A stretch of DNA of 35,468 bases from an uncultured Fidelibacterota bacterium (GTDB taxonomy: Bacteria > Fidelibacterota > Marinisomatia > Marinisomatales > UBA8229), in assembly GCA_913041945.1 (NCBI GenBank), contig CAJWIT010000013.1, positions 1 through 35,468 of the forward strand, written 5' to 3'. The position numbers were made by a program, and so were the translations under genes. The notes below the pieces were generated by a model. That model saw only the letters and a program-made list of their open reading frames with translations, did no database searches and had not been told where the DNA came from. Below, piece by piece: positions 1 through 8,919 of this stretch. Each line of letters begins with the position of its first letter. The first letter of the stretch is position 1.

Positions 1-3000
1 ATTTTGAAACGACGTTTTTCCTGATGGACAGCAGGGTGCATATACATTCCTCGTTCAGGATTCTGTTTATTAGCATCTACCTTGCCATCATGATCCAAAT
101 CTACAAGTGACATGTATCCAAAGAAATTTTCCTGTCCATCGCCAGCAGTGACTTCCCCATCACCGTTACTGTCAAATTGTGATATATACTGTTGTTGAAG
201 ATAATACCAGGTCACATCATTTACCTCTCTGAATCGTTGGAGGTTGAAGAGGTTAGTGATGTACATAAACAAGTTACCGTTGAATTTCCCTAATTTTAAT
301 TTATAGCTCAATCGCAGATTGGATGTCATGTACCATGGATAGGTTTCTGTGTTTTCAACGGGAATCCTCCCCTGATCAGGTTTTGTGTAGCGGGTTCCGC
401 TTCCATAGTTAAGAGCCATCGTTGTGAGTAAGCTTTTATAGGAAAGATTAACATTCGCATTAAACGTGTGGCGCTGGTCCCATTCCAGGTAAGATTCAAA
501 GGTTGGGACAATATTGCCAGACCATTCAGTGTTATAGCCCTGTCCTACTGAACTGCTCTTTCCCTTGGCAACTGAATACGTATAATTTAATTCGCCATAG
601 AATAACCCGGGCGGACGCCTTATCAGGACAATCTCAAATCCACGGACATTCCCGTAATCACGGTTGTAATACGTTGTGTACCAGTCACTGACTGTCCAGT
701 ATATCGGGCGTGTGTCCGTAAGTCCAAAAATATCCTTATAAAAGCCCTTGGCTTCAATCATTGAGAGTGTTGTAAGCTGCCGCCGTACTCCAACCTCATA
801 AGAAACAGTCAATTCCGGGTCAAGGTTCGTATAACCAACAATGGGAAAACCTCCGCCCATATTGTAGGTAATGTTCCTGAACATATATGCCAGTGCAGGG
901 CGTTGATAATATCGCCCATAATTAAAATACAGCATTGCTTTGTCAGTTATTGGATGAGAGATACCAAGCCGTGGTGCGAACACCAATTTATTTTTTGCTT
1001 TCTGAGGATCCTTGATTGGGCGGATCTCACGCCCGTGTTCATCGGTCTCCAGAAGACTGCGTTCGTATAAACCGGCAGCATCCATCCAGCCCTGATACTG
1101 TTCGGGTATCCCGTCTCCGTCCCAGTCATCATAATCATCGCTGGTCCAGGTTGGATCGGTCTCATCACCGGGATACTCGGAATTCGGCATAAAATACTCC
1201 ATACGGATACCGGCATTAACAATGGCACCTGGGTATTCCATTTTGTCACTCAAGTATAGCGAAAGTTCCCGCGGTTTTACAGTATAATATTCTGCGTACC
1301 CGTATCGATCTGGGGGCCAGAAATTGGTCAGGTTATAATCTTTTAATTCCAGACCGGTAGTGAGTTTATGATGAAGGGTGAATTGACTCACCAGATCGAA
1401 TTTCATGGTGGTTGTCACTTTTTCATCATAATGATAATGGTCCCTTGAAAAAGTATAAGGATGCGCGGAACCAACCCCATAGAAGTCACCAAGGGTATGT
1501 TTGAAACCCTCATCCGGAATATCTGTCCAGGGCATCCAAAAAAATCGCCTGTCATAATCATCCATAACACCGTCCCCATTCCAGTCCCGTTCTGATTCAT
1601 CAACATAGTTATTGCGATTAGCATCATGAAACATATCGCTCGGATCATCAAAACCGGTTATGGAATTATCCGGATTGTAGTTATCAAGAATGCCATTCCC
1701 ATTCAAGTCTTCATTTCTCTTGTCGCCGTCGCCTACGCCATCAACACCCTCCTCAAAGTTAATGTTTAGATCGTAGGTTTCATTACCATTAATATCGTAA
1801 TACCACTCTCCATCATCCCAATGACTGTTTCCATTTGTATCTTCAAAGGGTTCTGTTCCCCAGTAAATATCAAGGATACCATCACCGTCTGTATCTTCAT
1901 TCAGTCGCTCTATAATGTTCGATTCCAACATGGTAGAGTATTGGGCGATACGCAGAGTGTAGTAGGTGCGGTCTGACAGGGTATGAGTAAAACCGATGTT
2001 CCACATCTTGCTCATTCGATCCCAAAGCGGCAGTCGGTCAAACATTGAAAACTCTGTGAGACTCCCATTACGGTCAAGGTCTTCTGAATCAAGTACATTA
2101 TTGCCATTGATATCTTCACCCTCATCAAGCACACCGTTGCCGTTCAGATCTTCGGTATCCATTTGACCGTTACCATACCAAAAATCAGTAGTAGATTCGG
2201 ATTCGAGAATAAAGTTGCCGTTTTCATCTTCATTAGCCATATCTCCATCAGGTGTGATTAACTGGCCATCGTAATAGTCTACTTCAAAAGCTGAACCTGT
2301 CCAGCTTTCGCTATTATCAAGGTCTTCATACCATTCACCTTCATCCCACTGGCCGTTCCCGTTCCAGTCTGCATAAGGTTCATATTCGAAATACATATCG
2401 AGAACAAAATCTCCATCAATATCTTCGGTCTGAATCCCGTCCTGTGACCACCAGCTTCTATAGAATCCTGGAATTTCTTCATCCTGCATAATACCGTCAG
2501 CGATTTCGCCATATTCCCCGTCATAAACCTTCAGATAACTTGGAATATATTCTGTAAGCTTATCTTCACTCAATTGGTGGCTCCAGCTATATGAAAAACC
2601 ATCATTAAAATTGGAATGAGAATAAAGTCCGGAAAAGCTGAGTTTCATATGATCGGTTATATTCCATGAAAGCTTCCCGGTATAGTTGTTAAGATTGGAG
2701 AATTGGTTTGGAAGGTAACCGTAGTCTTCGTTTACCTCACCTGCAACAGAAAAGAAGGCTTTGTTCTTTAATATAGGGCCGCTGAGAAAGAACTCCGTAG
2801 CTTTGAAATTGTGAGGATTTTCCCCGGTGAGGGTTTCCGAGACTCCATTTGATGTAGAATAACGAATATCGCCAGCAAAGGTATTTCGCCCCTCTCTGCC
2901 AGTTACATTAATGACACCAGACTGAGCATTTCCGTAATCGGCACCGAATCCACCTGTTATTATGTTGGTTTCAGCTACAGCCATGATTGGAATATCGGAA

Positions 3001-3587
3001 TCGTTTGGATTCCCGGTAAGGGGATCCTTCAGCTGAATTCCTTCAAACTGGTAAACAATCTCAGATGCACGACCACCCCGGAGGTGGAGACTTCCTCCCG
3101 CATCTTCTACTCCACCGGCAGTATAAGCCACTGCGTCTTCAATAGAAGTTACTGCCATATCCTTCAGGTCATCGGAGGTGATTGTTCTACGACTGTCCGT
3201 CTTGTCCATCTGGATTAATTTACGCTCAGCTTCAACGACGATTTCTTCACCTTCAACTACGGTGGGGGTTAAAGCAAATTTTATGTTTGTGGTTAAATCG
3301 CCGGATACTCTCACATTGGTTATGGTCATGGCTGAATAGCCGATCATTTCTGCGCGGATATCATACAGGCCTGCAGGAACATTCAGGATTATAAAATATC
3401 CATTATCATCGGTAGCGGCTCCCATCGCCGTTTCTGATATGATTACATTGACACCCAGAAGTGGATCACCCATTTCTTGATCAGTTACGGCACCGGTAAT
3501 TTTTCCCGTATTCCCTGCATAAAGGATAAATGGAGTAAGTAATCCAACCAGAACAACAAAAAACATTTTGATTGTCTTTAACTTCAA
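1..3587 (-). CDS. TonB-dependent receptor with calcium-loop-rich insert (3' end off the window)
   Basis: Outer-membrane TonB-dependent receptor; the C-terminus lies beyond the left edge and about 1195 residues are visible. Start chosen at TTG 3587: GGAAAGG sits about 6 bases upstream, while the first ATG (3566) has no ribosome site. Order: signal peptide (residues 1-26, hydrophobic core MFFVVLVGLL), a carboxypeptidase-regulatory-like beta-sandwich (about 28-105), a plug domain with LHLRGGRASEIVYQFEG and GGFGADYGNAQSG (about 125-235), then the barrel. The barrel carries about fifteen Asp/Asn-Gly loops of the EF-hand/thrombospondin-3 kind (DWNGNGQWDEGE, DTDGDGILD, DLNGNGVLDEGE), mostly at residues 385-680, with two more near 1135-1170. 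These probably bind calcium in extracellular loops. The N-terminal sandwich is typical of SusC-like and related FCB receptors. No SusD-like partner is visible, so the substrate is unknown. The frame is open to base 1 without a frameshift. Confidence 0.9.
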   Translation of the reverse strand, partial: MKLKTIKMFFVVLVGLLTPFILYAGNTGKITGAVTDQEMGDPLLGVNVIISETAMGAATDDNGYFIILNVPAGLYDIRAEMIGYSAMTITNVRVSGDLTTNIKFALTPTVVEGEEIVVEAERKLIQMDKTDSRRTITSDDLKDMAVTSIEDAVAYTAGGVEDAGGSLHLRGGRASEIVYQFEGIQLKDPLTGNPNDSDIPIMAVAETNIITGGFGADYGNAQSGVINVTGREGRNTFAGDIRYSTSNGVSETLTGENPHNFKATEFFLSGPILKNKAFFSVAGEVNEDYGYLPNQFSNLNNYTGKLSWNITDHMKLSFSGLYSHSNFNDGFSYSWSHQLSEDKLTEYIPSYLKVYDGEYGEIADGIMQDEEIPGFYRSWWSQDGIQTEDIDGDFVLDMYFEYEPYADWNGNGQWDEGEWYEDLDNSESWTGSAFEVDYYDGQLITPDGDMANEDENGNFILESESTTDFWYGNGQMDTEDLNGNGVLDEGEDINGNNVLDSEDLDRNGSLTEFSMFDRLPLWDRMSKMWNIGFTHTLSDRTYYTLRIAQYSTMLESNIIERLNEDTDGDGILDIYWGTEPFEDTNGNSHWDDGEWYYDINGNETYDLNINFEEGVDGVGDGDKRNEDLNGNGILDNYNPDNSITGFDDPSDMFHDANRNNYVDESERDWNGDGVMDDYDRRFFWMPWTDIPDEGFKHTLGDFYGVGSAHPYTFSRDHYHYDEKVTTTMKFDLVSQFTLHHKLTTGLELKDYNLTNFWPPDRYGYAEYYTVKPRELSLYLSDKMEYPGAIVNAGIRMEYFMPNSEYPGDETDPTWTSDDYDDWDGDGIPEQYQGWMDAAGLYERSLLETDEHGREIRPIKDPQKAKNKLVFAPRLGISHPITDKAMLYFNYGRYYQRPALAYMFRNITYNMGGGFPIVGYTNLDPELTVSYEVGVRRQLTTLSMIEAKGFYKDIFGLTDTRPIYWTVSDWYTTYYNRDYGNVRGFEIVLIRRPPGLFYGELNYTYSVAKGKSSSVGQGYNTEWSGNIVPTFESYLEWDQRHTFNANVNLSYKSLLTTMALNYGSGTRYTKPDQGRIPVENTETYPWYMTSNLRLSYKLKLGKFNGNLFMYITNLFNLQRFREVNDVTWYYLQQQYISQFDSNGDGEVTAGDGQENFFGYMSLVDLDHDGKVDANKQNPERGMYMHPAVHQEKRRFK

Positions 3588-3695
3588 ATTAAACCTTTCC
3601 ATTCATGAAGGAAAACATCCGCTTTTTACAAGTCTAAAAAAAAGGGGTAGAACTTCAGAATAAACACTCATACAACTCAAATATAAAATTAATTT

Positions 3696-3733
3696 AAAAA
3701 AGGGATTTTTAAAATTCAGTGGAATTTTCCCCC
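3696..3733 (-). terminator. Candidate terminator after the isoaspartate methyltransferase
   Basis: On the minus strand a perfect 7-bp stem (AAAATTC, loop CACT, GAATTTT) is flanked by GGGGG on one side and CCC followed by six T on the other. It lies between the methyltransferase stop (3829) and the receptor start (3587). It would separate the two transcripts. The stem is AT-rich and asymmetric, so the call is tentative. Confidence 0.35.
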
Positions 3734-3828
3734 GATTCGAATTCGCCACTCCGTTAACAGATGACGAAATCATTCCTCCTTCTTAAATCAGAGCGTGAAG
3801 CAACCCCAGAAAAGCAAATTGCTATATA

Positions 3829-4596
3829 TTACGGACTACTGGAAGGTATGGATTGTGTCGGATGGACCATGGGAACAAACCGCACCGGTATAATGCTTTC
3901 TTCTTCTATGCCATCTTTTCCCTTGATGAACACTTTCAGCTCCTGGTAAAAACTGCCCACAGGGATGACCATCCTGCCGCCGATTTTAAGCTGTTCAATC
4001 AACGCTTTTGGGACCTGGTCCGGGGCAGCAGTCACAATGACACAATCAAAAGGAGCATGCTCGACCCAGCCTTCATAACCGTCACCCCATTTTACAGTCA
4101 CATTATCATACCCCAGCGTTTTGAGTAGTTTTCCTGCACCTTCAGCCAGTGACCGTACAATTTCAACTGTATAAATCTCTTTTGCCAAGGGTGATAATAC
4201 AGCCGCCTGGTAGCCGGATCCTGTACCGATCTCCAGCACTTTTTCATCTCCGGTGAGGTAAAGGAGTTCCGTCATCAGGGCGACAATGTAGGGCTGGGAA
4301 ATAGTCTGCCCTTCTCCAATCGGCAAGGGCCGATCACTATAAGCATTGCGTTCCAGGTATTCAGGAACAAACAGATGGCGGGGCGTTTCCTTCATGGTGC
4401 GCAGAACCAATGAATCCCTGATCCCTCTGGCATGGATCTGGTGTGTTACCATGTTGCCCGCTTCCTCCTGCCACCATTGTGTCTCCTGGGATTGACTCTC
4501 AGTGCTATCCCTGGAGAAATCAAACCCCTGCACAGAACTGCAGCAGACACTGATAAGGAACAGCAGATATATTTTAATGCTGATTTGTGGGATCAA
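3829..4596 (-). CDS. pcm: Protein-L-isoaspartate O-methyltransferase with signal peptide
   Basis: Repairs isoaspartyl residues in aged proteins by SAM-dependent methylation. 255 residues. The conserved core begins near residue 49 (MVTHQIHARGIRDSLVL). It is followed by PRHLFVPEYL, GEGQTISQPYIVALMTELL, the SAM-binding motif VLEIGTGSGYQAAVLS, and the C-terminal VTAAPDQVPKALIEQL and VIPVGS segments of the Pcm family. About 48 residues precede the core and start with a hydrophobic stretch (IYLLFLISVCCSSVQG) that looks like a Sec signal peptide, so the enzyme probably acts outside the cytoplasm. Start TTG 4596 has an AGAAGAA-type ribosome site and an in-frame TAG four codons upstream. If translation instead began at the internal ATG, the product would be a standard cytoplasmic Pcm. 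The family assignment is secure; the location is inferred. Confidence 0.9.
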   Translation of the reverse strand: MIPQISIKIYLLFLISVCCSSVQGFDFSRDSTESQSQETQWWQEEAGNMVTHQIHARGIRDSLVLRTMKETPRHLFVPEYLERNAYSDRPLPIGEGQTISQPYIVALMTELLYLTGDEKVLEIGTGSGYQAAVLSPLAKEIYTVEIVRSLAEGAGKLLKTLGYDNVTVKWGDGYEGWVEHAPFDCVIVTAAPDQVPKALIEQLKIGGRMVIPVGSFYQELKVFIKGKDGIEEESIIPVRFVPMVHPTQSIPSSSP

Positions 4597-4686
4597 AGTT
4601 CTTCTCTAAATAATATTCAACAGGTTCAGTAAAGAATATCACTCTGGCAATTGCAGTCAGAACATTGGAACGTACTGTAAAAACAA

Positions 4687-5559
4687 CTACTGCTTATATT
4701 TATCGGTTAAAGGTATTTCTTCCACTACCCCGGAAAAATAATCATCATAAATCACTTCAGTAAGCCAGTCTTTTTCCGTTTCAATTTCATCAAAATTCAA
4801 TTTCTTCCACCAATATTTATTTCCCCCGTCCCACTTATAATTATTCGCTTTTAAGGTGTCTTTTTTTTCGAAAGGACTTCTAATGGCCTTCATCTTATAA
4901 TAGGGTTTCCCGGAATTTTCGATCAATTCCAGGATGGGATGACCCTCCGTGTAACTGGAGTGGGTGACCAGGTGGATGAGGGCATTCACATCATTCATTG
5001 CCCGGTGGGATTCATAATAAAACCCGTGCCAAAAACAGAGGAGTTCCTGTTTCCCATTTGAAAAATTCCTTCCGGGCCAGTCAATATCTTCCAATGAACA
5101 GGCCCATATTTTCCTGGGAGAAACAGAAGAATGCTCATCAATGAACGCCCGGTCGAAGGAAGCGTTGTGGGCGACGATCACATCCGCCTTTTCAAGAATC
5201 CTGTCAACCTGGTTCCAGTCGATTGATTGTCCCATTATCATTTCATCTGTAATCCGGTTTACAAGGAAGGCTTCTTCCTTGATGGGGATTGTGGGCTCAT
5301 TATAAGATTCGTAACTTTCTTTTACGGAAGCGATAGAACAGGACGCCATGTCAAACAGGATTGTTTTAAGGGCGATTTCAATGATTTCGTCTCCCGTCCT
5401 GTCCTTCCCTGTCGTCTCCACGTCCAAAAAGCACAGTCTTTTCTGATTCGGTGTTTCAAGCTCAGACTCATCACCACTATTAGGTGCCAGCCCTTCACCG
5501 TCATATTTATAAAGGACTACCTTGTCATCAATTTTTTCAACAGTGGAAATAAAGGACAC
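4687..5559 (-). CDS. DEDDh 3'-5' exonuclease (DnaQ/epsilon-like)
   Basis: A 3'-5' exonuclease of the DnaQ superfamily, 290 residues. All acidic motifs are visible: FLDVETTG (Exo I, about residue 44), VIVAHNASFDRAFI (Exo II, about 130) and HRAMNDVNALIHL (Exo III, with the DEDDh histidine, about 187). After the nuclease domain comes a small C-terminal module with KANNYKWDGGNKYWWKKL, which resembles DUF5710-type modules. This layout occurs in stand-alone bacterial exonucleases rather than in the polymerase III epsilon subunit. Start GTG 5559 lies 6 bases after the stop of the upstream nuclease gene, so the two are co-transcribed. Probably DNA repair or processing; the substrate is not evident from sequence. 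Confidence 0.85.
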   Translation of the reverse strand: MSFISTVEKIDDKVVLYKYDGEGLAPNSGDESELETPNQKRLCFLDVETTGKDRTGDEIIEIALKTILFDMASCSIASVKESYESYNEPTIPIKEEAFLVNRITDEMIMGQSIDWNQVDRILEKADVIVAHNASFDRAFIDEHSSVSPRKIWACSLEDIDWPGRNFSNGKQELLCFWHGFYYESHRAMNDVNALIHLVTHSSYTEGHPILELIENSGKPYYKMKAIRSPFEKKDTLKANNYKWDGGNKYWWKKLNFDEIETEKDWLTEVIYDDYFSGVVEEIPLTDKYKQ

Positions 5560-5565
5560 GGTCTT

Positions 5566-6285
5566 CTATGTCCGGGCTTTCTGGTTCACCATGGAATGGA
5601 TGTGATCCTTCATGTAGGGAGTAACGATGCTGTGGCACCTGTCTTCAGTCAGGTGGGCAATCATCTGGTTAGATACAGGAATACTGTAATACTCTTCCAA
5701 AAGATACCTGTAAAAGGAAAGCTGGAGTGCATAATGGTTGAAATTACAGTCCTGGATATCTCTGGTTACGGGACTGGTCCCCACTTTTCCCCGATAGGAT
5801 TCCGTTTGAATTTTCTTACTCGACTTCCAGTCAATCAGCTCATAGTTTCCGGTCTTCAGGTCATGGGCCAGGATGTCTATTGTCCCTGCAATCTTTAATT
5901 CCATGCTGTATACCATCACCTCAGAAAGGATCTCAAAATCCGATTTCATTTTGAATTGTTCCAGCCAGTTCAGCCCAATTTTCGCTTTCGGCTCGGTAGG
6001 GGTTCTTCCCTCATAAATGAACAGTTCAATCTCTTCATGGATCCGGGTTCCCAGCCGGGAAGTTTCATTCCATTTGCCCATGAGCTCCTCAACAGTCATA
6101 CCGCTGTATCTGGGATTGTTTGTCACCAGGTTTTCAGCAATCCGGGGAGCATCAAAAATCTCAAAATGATCACCCACCACGGTGGTGACGCTTTGAAACT
6201 CCGCATCAGGATGGTCTTTATGGGAGTAGGTATGGGTTTCCTTATCCAGTGTAAACTGGGGATCTGAAAGTGTATTCAATGTCAT
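5566..6285 (-). CDS. PD-(D/E)XK superfamily nuclease (RecB/Cas4-like domain)
   Basis: 239 residues from ATG 6285, which has a GGA 5 bases upstream; a GTG at 6294 in the same frame would add 3 residues. The RecB-like nuclease signature is present: RLGTRIHEEIELFI (conserved His), IAGTIDILAH (first Asp), YELIDWKSSKK (D-x-K core) and YALQLSFYRYLL (the Q-x3-Y motif). The family includes phage-type exonucleases and the nuclease domains of RecB, AddB and Cas4. No helicase domain or CRISPR gene is nearby. The next gene, 6 bases downstream, is a DEDDh exonuclease, which suggests a two-nuclease processing unit. The superfamily is clear; the exact role is unknown. Confidence 0.8.
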   Translation of the reverse strand: MTLNTLSDPQFTLDKETHTYSHKDHPDAEFQSVTTVVGDHFEIFDAPRIAENLVTNNPRYSGMTVEELMGKWNETSRLGTRIHEEIELFIYEGRTPTEPKAKIGLNWLEQFKMKSDFEILSEVMVYSMELKIAGTIDILAHDLKTGNYELIDWKSSKKIQTESYRGKVGTSPVTRDIQDCNFNHYALQLSFYRYLLEEYYSIPVSNQMIAHLTEDRCHSIVTPYMKDHIHSMVNQKART

Positions 6286-6350
6286 TTTTTCCACAAAATT
6301 TGGTGTCCAATCTACCTCTTCAAGGCACAGAAAATCGATAATATTTCATA

Positions 6351-6370
6351 CCCAGAAGAATCAATTTGTA
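6351..6370. repeat. Short interspersed repeat, copy 1
   Basis: The 20-base stretch cccagaagaatcaatttgta differs from 9780-9799 at one base and recurs again at 10964-10983. It lies in the gap between the DUF3604 gene and the nuclease pair. Read on the minus strand it ends just before an ATGAAA, and only ten codons are open after that ATG. Confidence 0.6.
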
Positions 6371-6420
6371 GTATTCTCTCTCTCTTCTGCCGGCTGGCGC
6401 CGGAACCATCTGGTACGATA

Positions 6421-8844
6421 CTAATATGAGGAATAATCGACATAAATTGGAGATGACCACGCACGGGGTTCATCTATGGAAGCACACATGTCGAAATCTC
6501 TGGGATTTTTCCAATCCTGGGTACAGAGTTTAAATTTTTGACATCCGCCATGAGCATGACCTTCTGCAGAATCATGATCAGCACAGTGTGCACCCTTCAC
6601 ATTTATCTGAAGCGATGGTTCCTCAATAGCTCTCACATAATAACTTACATCTGTTTTCAGATCTGAGTACTCATTGTCAGTAAATGTATAACTACAGCCT
6701 GTTTGTGTCGTGTCGCAATAATGCGTTTTCCATGCATCCTGAATACGTTCATCCACTGGCTGATCTTCGTAAACCTGCGGCAAAACTCTTACAACTTCAA
6801 TACGCGTAATTTTATTTCTCTCATCAGAAGGATAATAGCACTCATCATAACAAAGCTGGTGCACTCTTTCTTCCCCTAAAGCACGGTATGCGTCCTCAGG
6901 GCAGCCGGGCTTCTGTTTAAAAGAGCCCATGGCTTTCGCTTCGAAAGTTGGATCATGTTTTAATGTGACTGCTGAACCCATAGGCTTTGTTACGTCTTTT
7001 GAACTTCCGTCATTCACTAAATTGAACCACAATAATATTCGAGGTCCGCTTGTTGCATAGGTTTCGTGCCGTTTCAAAGCTTCCCAAATTTGTTCTTTTG
7101 ACCTTCCTTCAGAATGCACTGCGGCCATTCCTCCTGTAGTATAGAATCCCCGTTGCCTTGCCCATTCAATGACATTGAACCCAAGACGTAATTCGTTAAT
7201 ATCAAATGCAACTGGCACATCATCTGCACTATAAGCTTTCCAGATTGGGCTTTCATATTCATCACCAAGATACACTCGCTCCATATGTAAAACTTTATCT
7301 TTAAACTCTGATTTAGGCCCGGATCCATCAACACTTGTTGCAAAAATCTCTTTATAACCGCTTCCAGCAGCAGCCTGGTGGTTATCACTGGATCCTATAA
7401 AGCCATAACGAAATCGATGTTTTACACCATCTTCACCAAATTTTGTCAGGGCAAGGCCGTATTGCGCGCTCCCTCCTGGAACATAATTCATTGCGGGACT
7501 GTAACAGTCTCTACACTGGCCAGCGTCCCCCTTTTCATCATCAGTAAAATTAGGTACTACATTTTGACCGGTACGTCCTCTGTCCACAACGAGCTGTCGG
7601 GTTTCAATCATCCTTCTTTCACATTCTTCCTTGGGGTTGTTCTCTGTAATGCATCTTTCATAAATTACTTCGCCTGCACGCCAGCATAACGGCACATAAT
7701 TATCAGATGGTTCAGGGCAAGACTGTGTTCCAATATCAAAAACAGCGTCCTCACCATCAACTTCCATGGTAAAAGTTCCCTGTTCAAAATCTAATTCACC
7801 CATTTGAAATGTAATAAACTGATCAAGAACAGGCTCACCATCACGAATAACATCTGCACTTCTCCATGATCGATACTCTTCTGAATTGCCGTGGCCGGAA
7901 TAGATTTCAAGCAGATCAAACTTTTCCGGATACCTTTTAGACAGCTCCAGACTTTTATCAAGGGTGTATCCCAGCGGGGTATACAAACCCCATGTCTGGC
8001 CATGAGGAATAATCAGATAATCTGATTCATACTCTTCAACTTTTTCAGCAAGTATAAGAGGATTGATTGCCTCTTCATGACAATCTTCCGGCAATTCTTT
8101 TGAGGGGATCCCTTCTTCACAAACTGGAACTTTCGTGGTTTCTTTATAATATCTGCCTATATCAATATATCGTTTTAGGTTTCTTAAATCTAGAAAAGGA
8201 AATAATACATTCGGCCATTCAGGTCTCTGAAGCATCGCATCTCTTGTGAGACTTTGAGAAGCAATTGCTCTCGCTGGAACCATATCATCTTGTTCTTCTT
8301 TCAAAATAACATTATGATGGCCCCAATGAGATCCCCTGTTTGGACCAACCTGGGTCCATTCGAAACCAAGAAAAGCAACACAGTCAGGATTATTTTTATC
8401 AATATTCAGTTCATTACATTGTCTGATTATCTCTTTAGTCTCCATCCATCTTTTTGGATTTGTTGCTTCGGAATGATCTGTAATTGCCCAAAAGTCCAGA
8501 GCAGAACAGTGCCGGGCAAAATCACAGGCATCTGCTACAGGGTGCACACCTGATCCCCCTGCAATTGGAAGACTCGCAATATGTGCATCAGCAGAAAATG
8601 TACTGTGAACATGAAAGTCTCCAAAAAGAATTTGTTTCGGGTTGGAAATATTTAAATCCTTTCTGGCAAGTTCTTGCCTTGCTTTTTTGTCAATAACAAA
8701 ATCTTGAGTATTAACCTTACCAGAAATCTCACCAGGGCCCAGGTTTTCACTAAAAATCCCTCTATCTACAATTACGACAACTGAAACTATAAACAGAAGC
8801 AATAAAGCTATAAAATAAGCGGATACGCGCAGTATCATATTCAT
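6421..8844 (-). CDS. DUF3604 family PHP-type metal-dependent protein, membrane-anchored
   Basis: 807 residues. An N-terminal membrane segment (about 8-27, YFIALLLLFIVSVVVIV) points to an anchored or exported protein. The DUF3604 core starts at residue 72 with ILFGDFHVHSTFSADA, then FWAITDHSEA (about 118-127), FLGFEWTQ and GSSDNHQAAAGSGYK, all PHP-like metal-binding elements. Several Cys-rich segments follow (CRDCYSPAMNYVPGG, a CYDECYYPSDE stretch near residue 670, and CxxH-like motifs near the C-terminus), possibly disulfides in an extracytoplasmic protein. Start ATG 8844 is preceded by a strong GAGGAGA ribosome site. DUF3604 proteins are common in marine bacteria. Their PHP-type core suggests hydrolysis of a phosphoester or related bond, but I know of no established substrate. 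The downstream neighbour is a nuclease operon with no visible link; the upstream one is a sulfotransferase. Confidence 0.85.
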   Translation of the reverse strand: MNMILRVSAYFIALLLLFIVSVVVIVDRGIFSENLGPGEISGKVNTQDFVIDKKARQELARKDLNISNPKQILFGDFHVHSTFSADAHIASLPIAGGSGVHPVADACDFARHCSALDFWAITDHSEATNPKRWMETKEIIRQCNELNIDKNNPDCVAFLGFEWTQVGPNRGSHWGHHNVILKEEQDDMVPARAIASQSLTRDAMLQRPEWPNVLFPFLDLRNLKRYIDIGRYYKETTKVPVCEEGIPSKELPEDCHEEAINPLILAEKVEEYESDYLIIPHGQTWGLYTPLGYTLDKSLELSKRYPEKFDLLEIYSGHGNSEEYRSWRSADVIRDGEPVLDQFITFQMGELDFEQGTFTMEVDGEDAVFDIGTQSCPEPSDNYVPLCWRAGEVIYERCITENNPKEECERRMIETRQLVVDRGRTGQNVVPNFTDDEKGDAGQCRDCYSPAMNYVPGGSAQYGLALTKFGEDGVKHRFRYGFIGSSDNHQAAAGSGYKEIFATSVDGSGPKSEFKDKVLHMERVYLGDEYESPIWKAYSADDVPVAFDINELRLGFNVIEWARQRGFYTTGGMAAVHSEGRSKEQIWEALKRHETYATSGPRILLWFNLVNDGSSKDVTKPMGSAVTLKHDPTFEAKAMGSFKQKPGCPEDAYRALGEERVHQLCYDECYYPSDERNKITRIEVVRVLPQVYEDQPVDERIQDAWKTHYCDTTQTGCSYTFTDNEYSDLKTDVSYYVRAIEEPSLQINVKGAHCADHDSAEGHAHGGCQKFKLCTQDWKNPRDFDMCASIDEPRAWSSPIYVDYSSY

Positions 8845-8919
8845 ATTTTATCTCCTCTTCATCTCTTCAATTTACCTCATCCCCACTTTTTTACAAAGAG
8901 GTGCAATCTTATTTATCTA

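Noticed and set aside
3622-3700. A Bacteroidota-type promoter (TAnnTTTG-like TATATTTG) upstream of the receptor on the minus strand
   Set aside because: The -7 match exists, but no TTG box was found at the right distance, so I do not call it.
5227-5898. A 223-codon plus-strand ORF across the nuclease pair
   Set aside because: It is antisense to two genes with full catalytic motifs and has no motifs of its own.
5566-6294. A CRISPR Cas4 gene
   Set aside because: The nuclease motifs fit the wider RecB-like superfamily, but there are no repeats, no cas1 or cas2, and no Cas4-type Fe-S cysteine set.
6392-6406. A GC-rich hairpin (CCGGC-TGGC-GCCGG) after the DUF3604 gene as a terminator
   Set aside because: The stem is only 5 bp and no T-tract follows on the minus strand.
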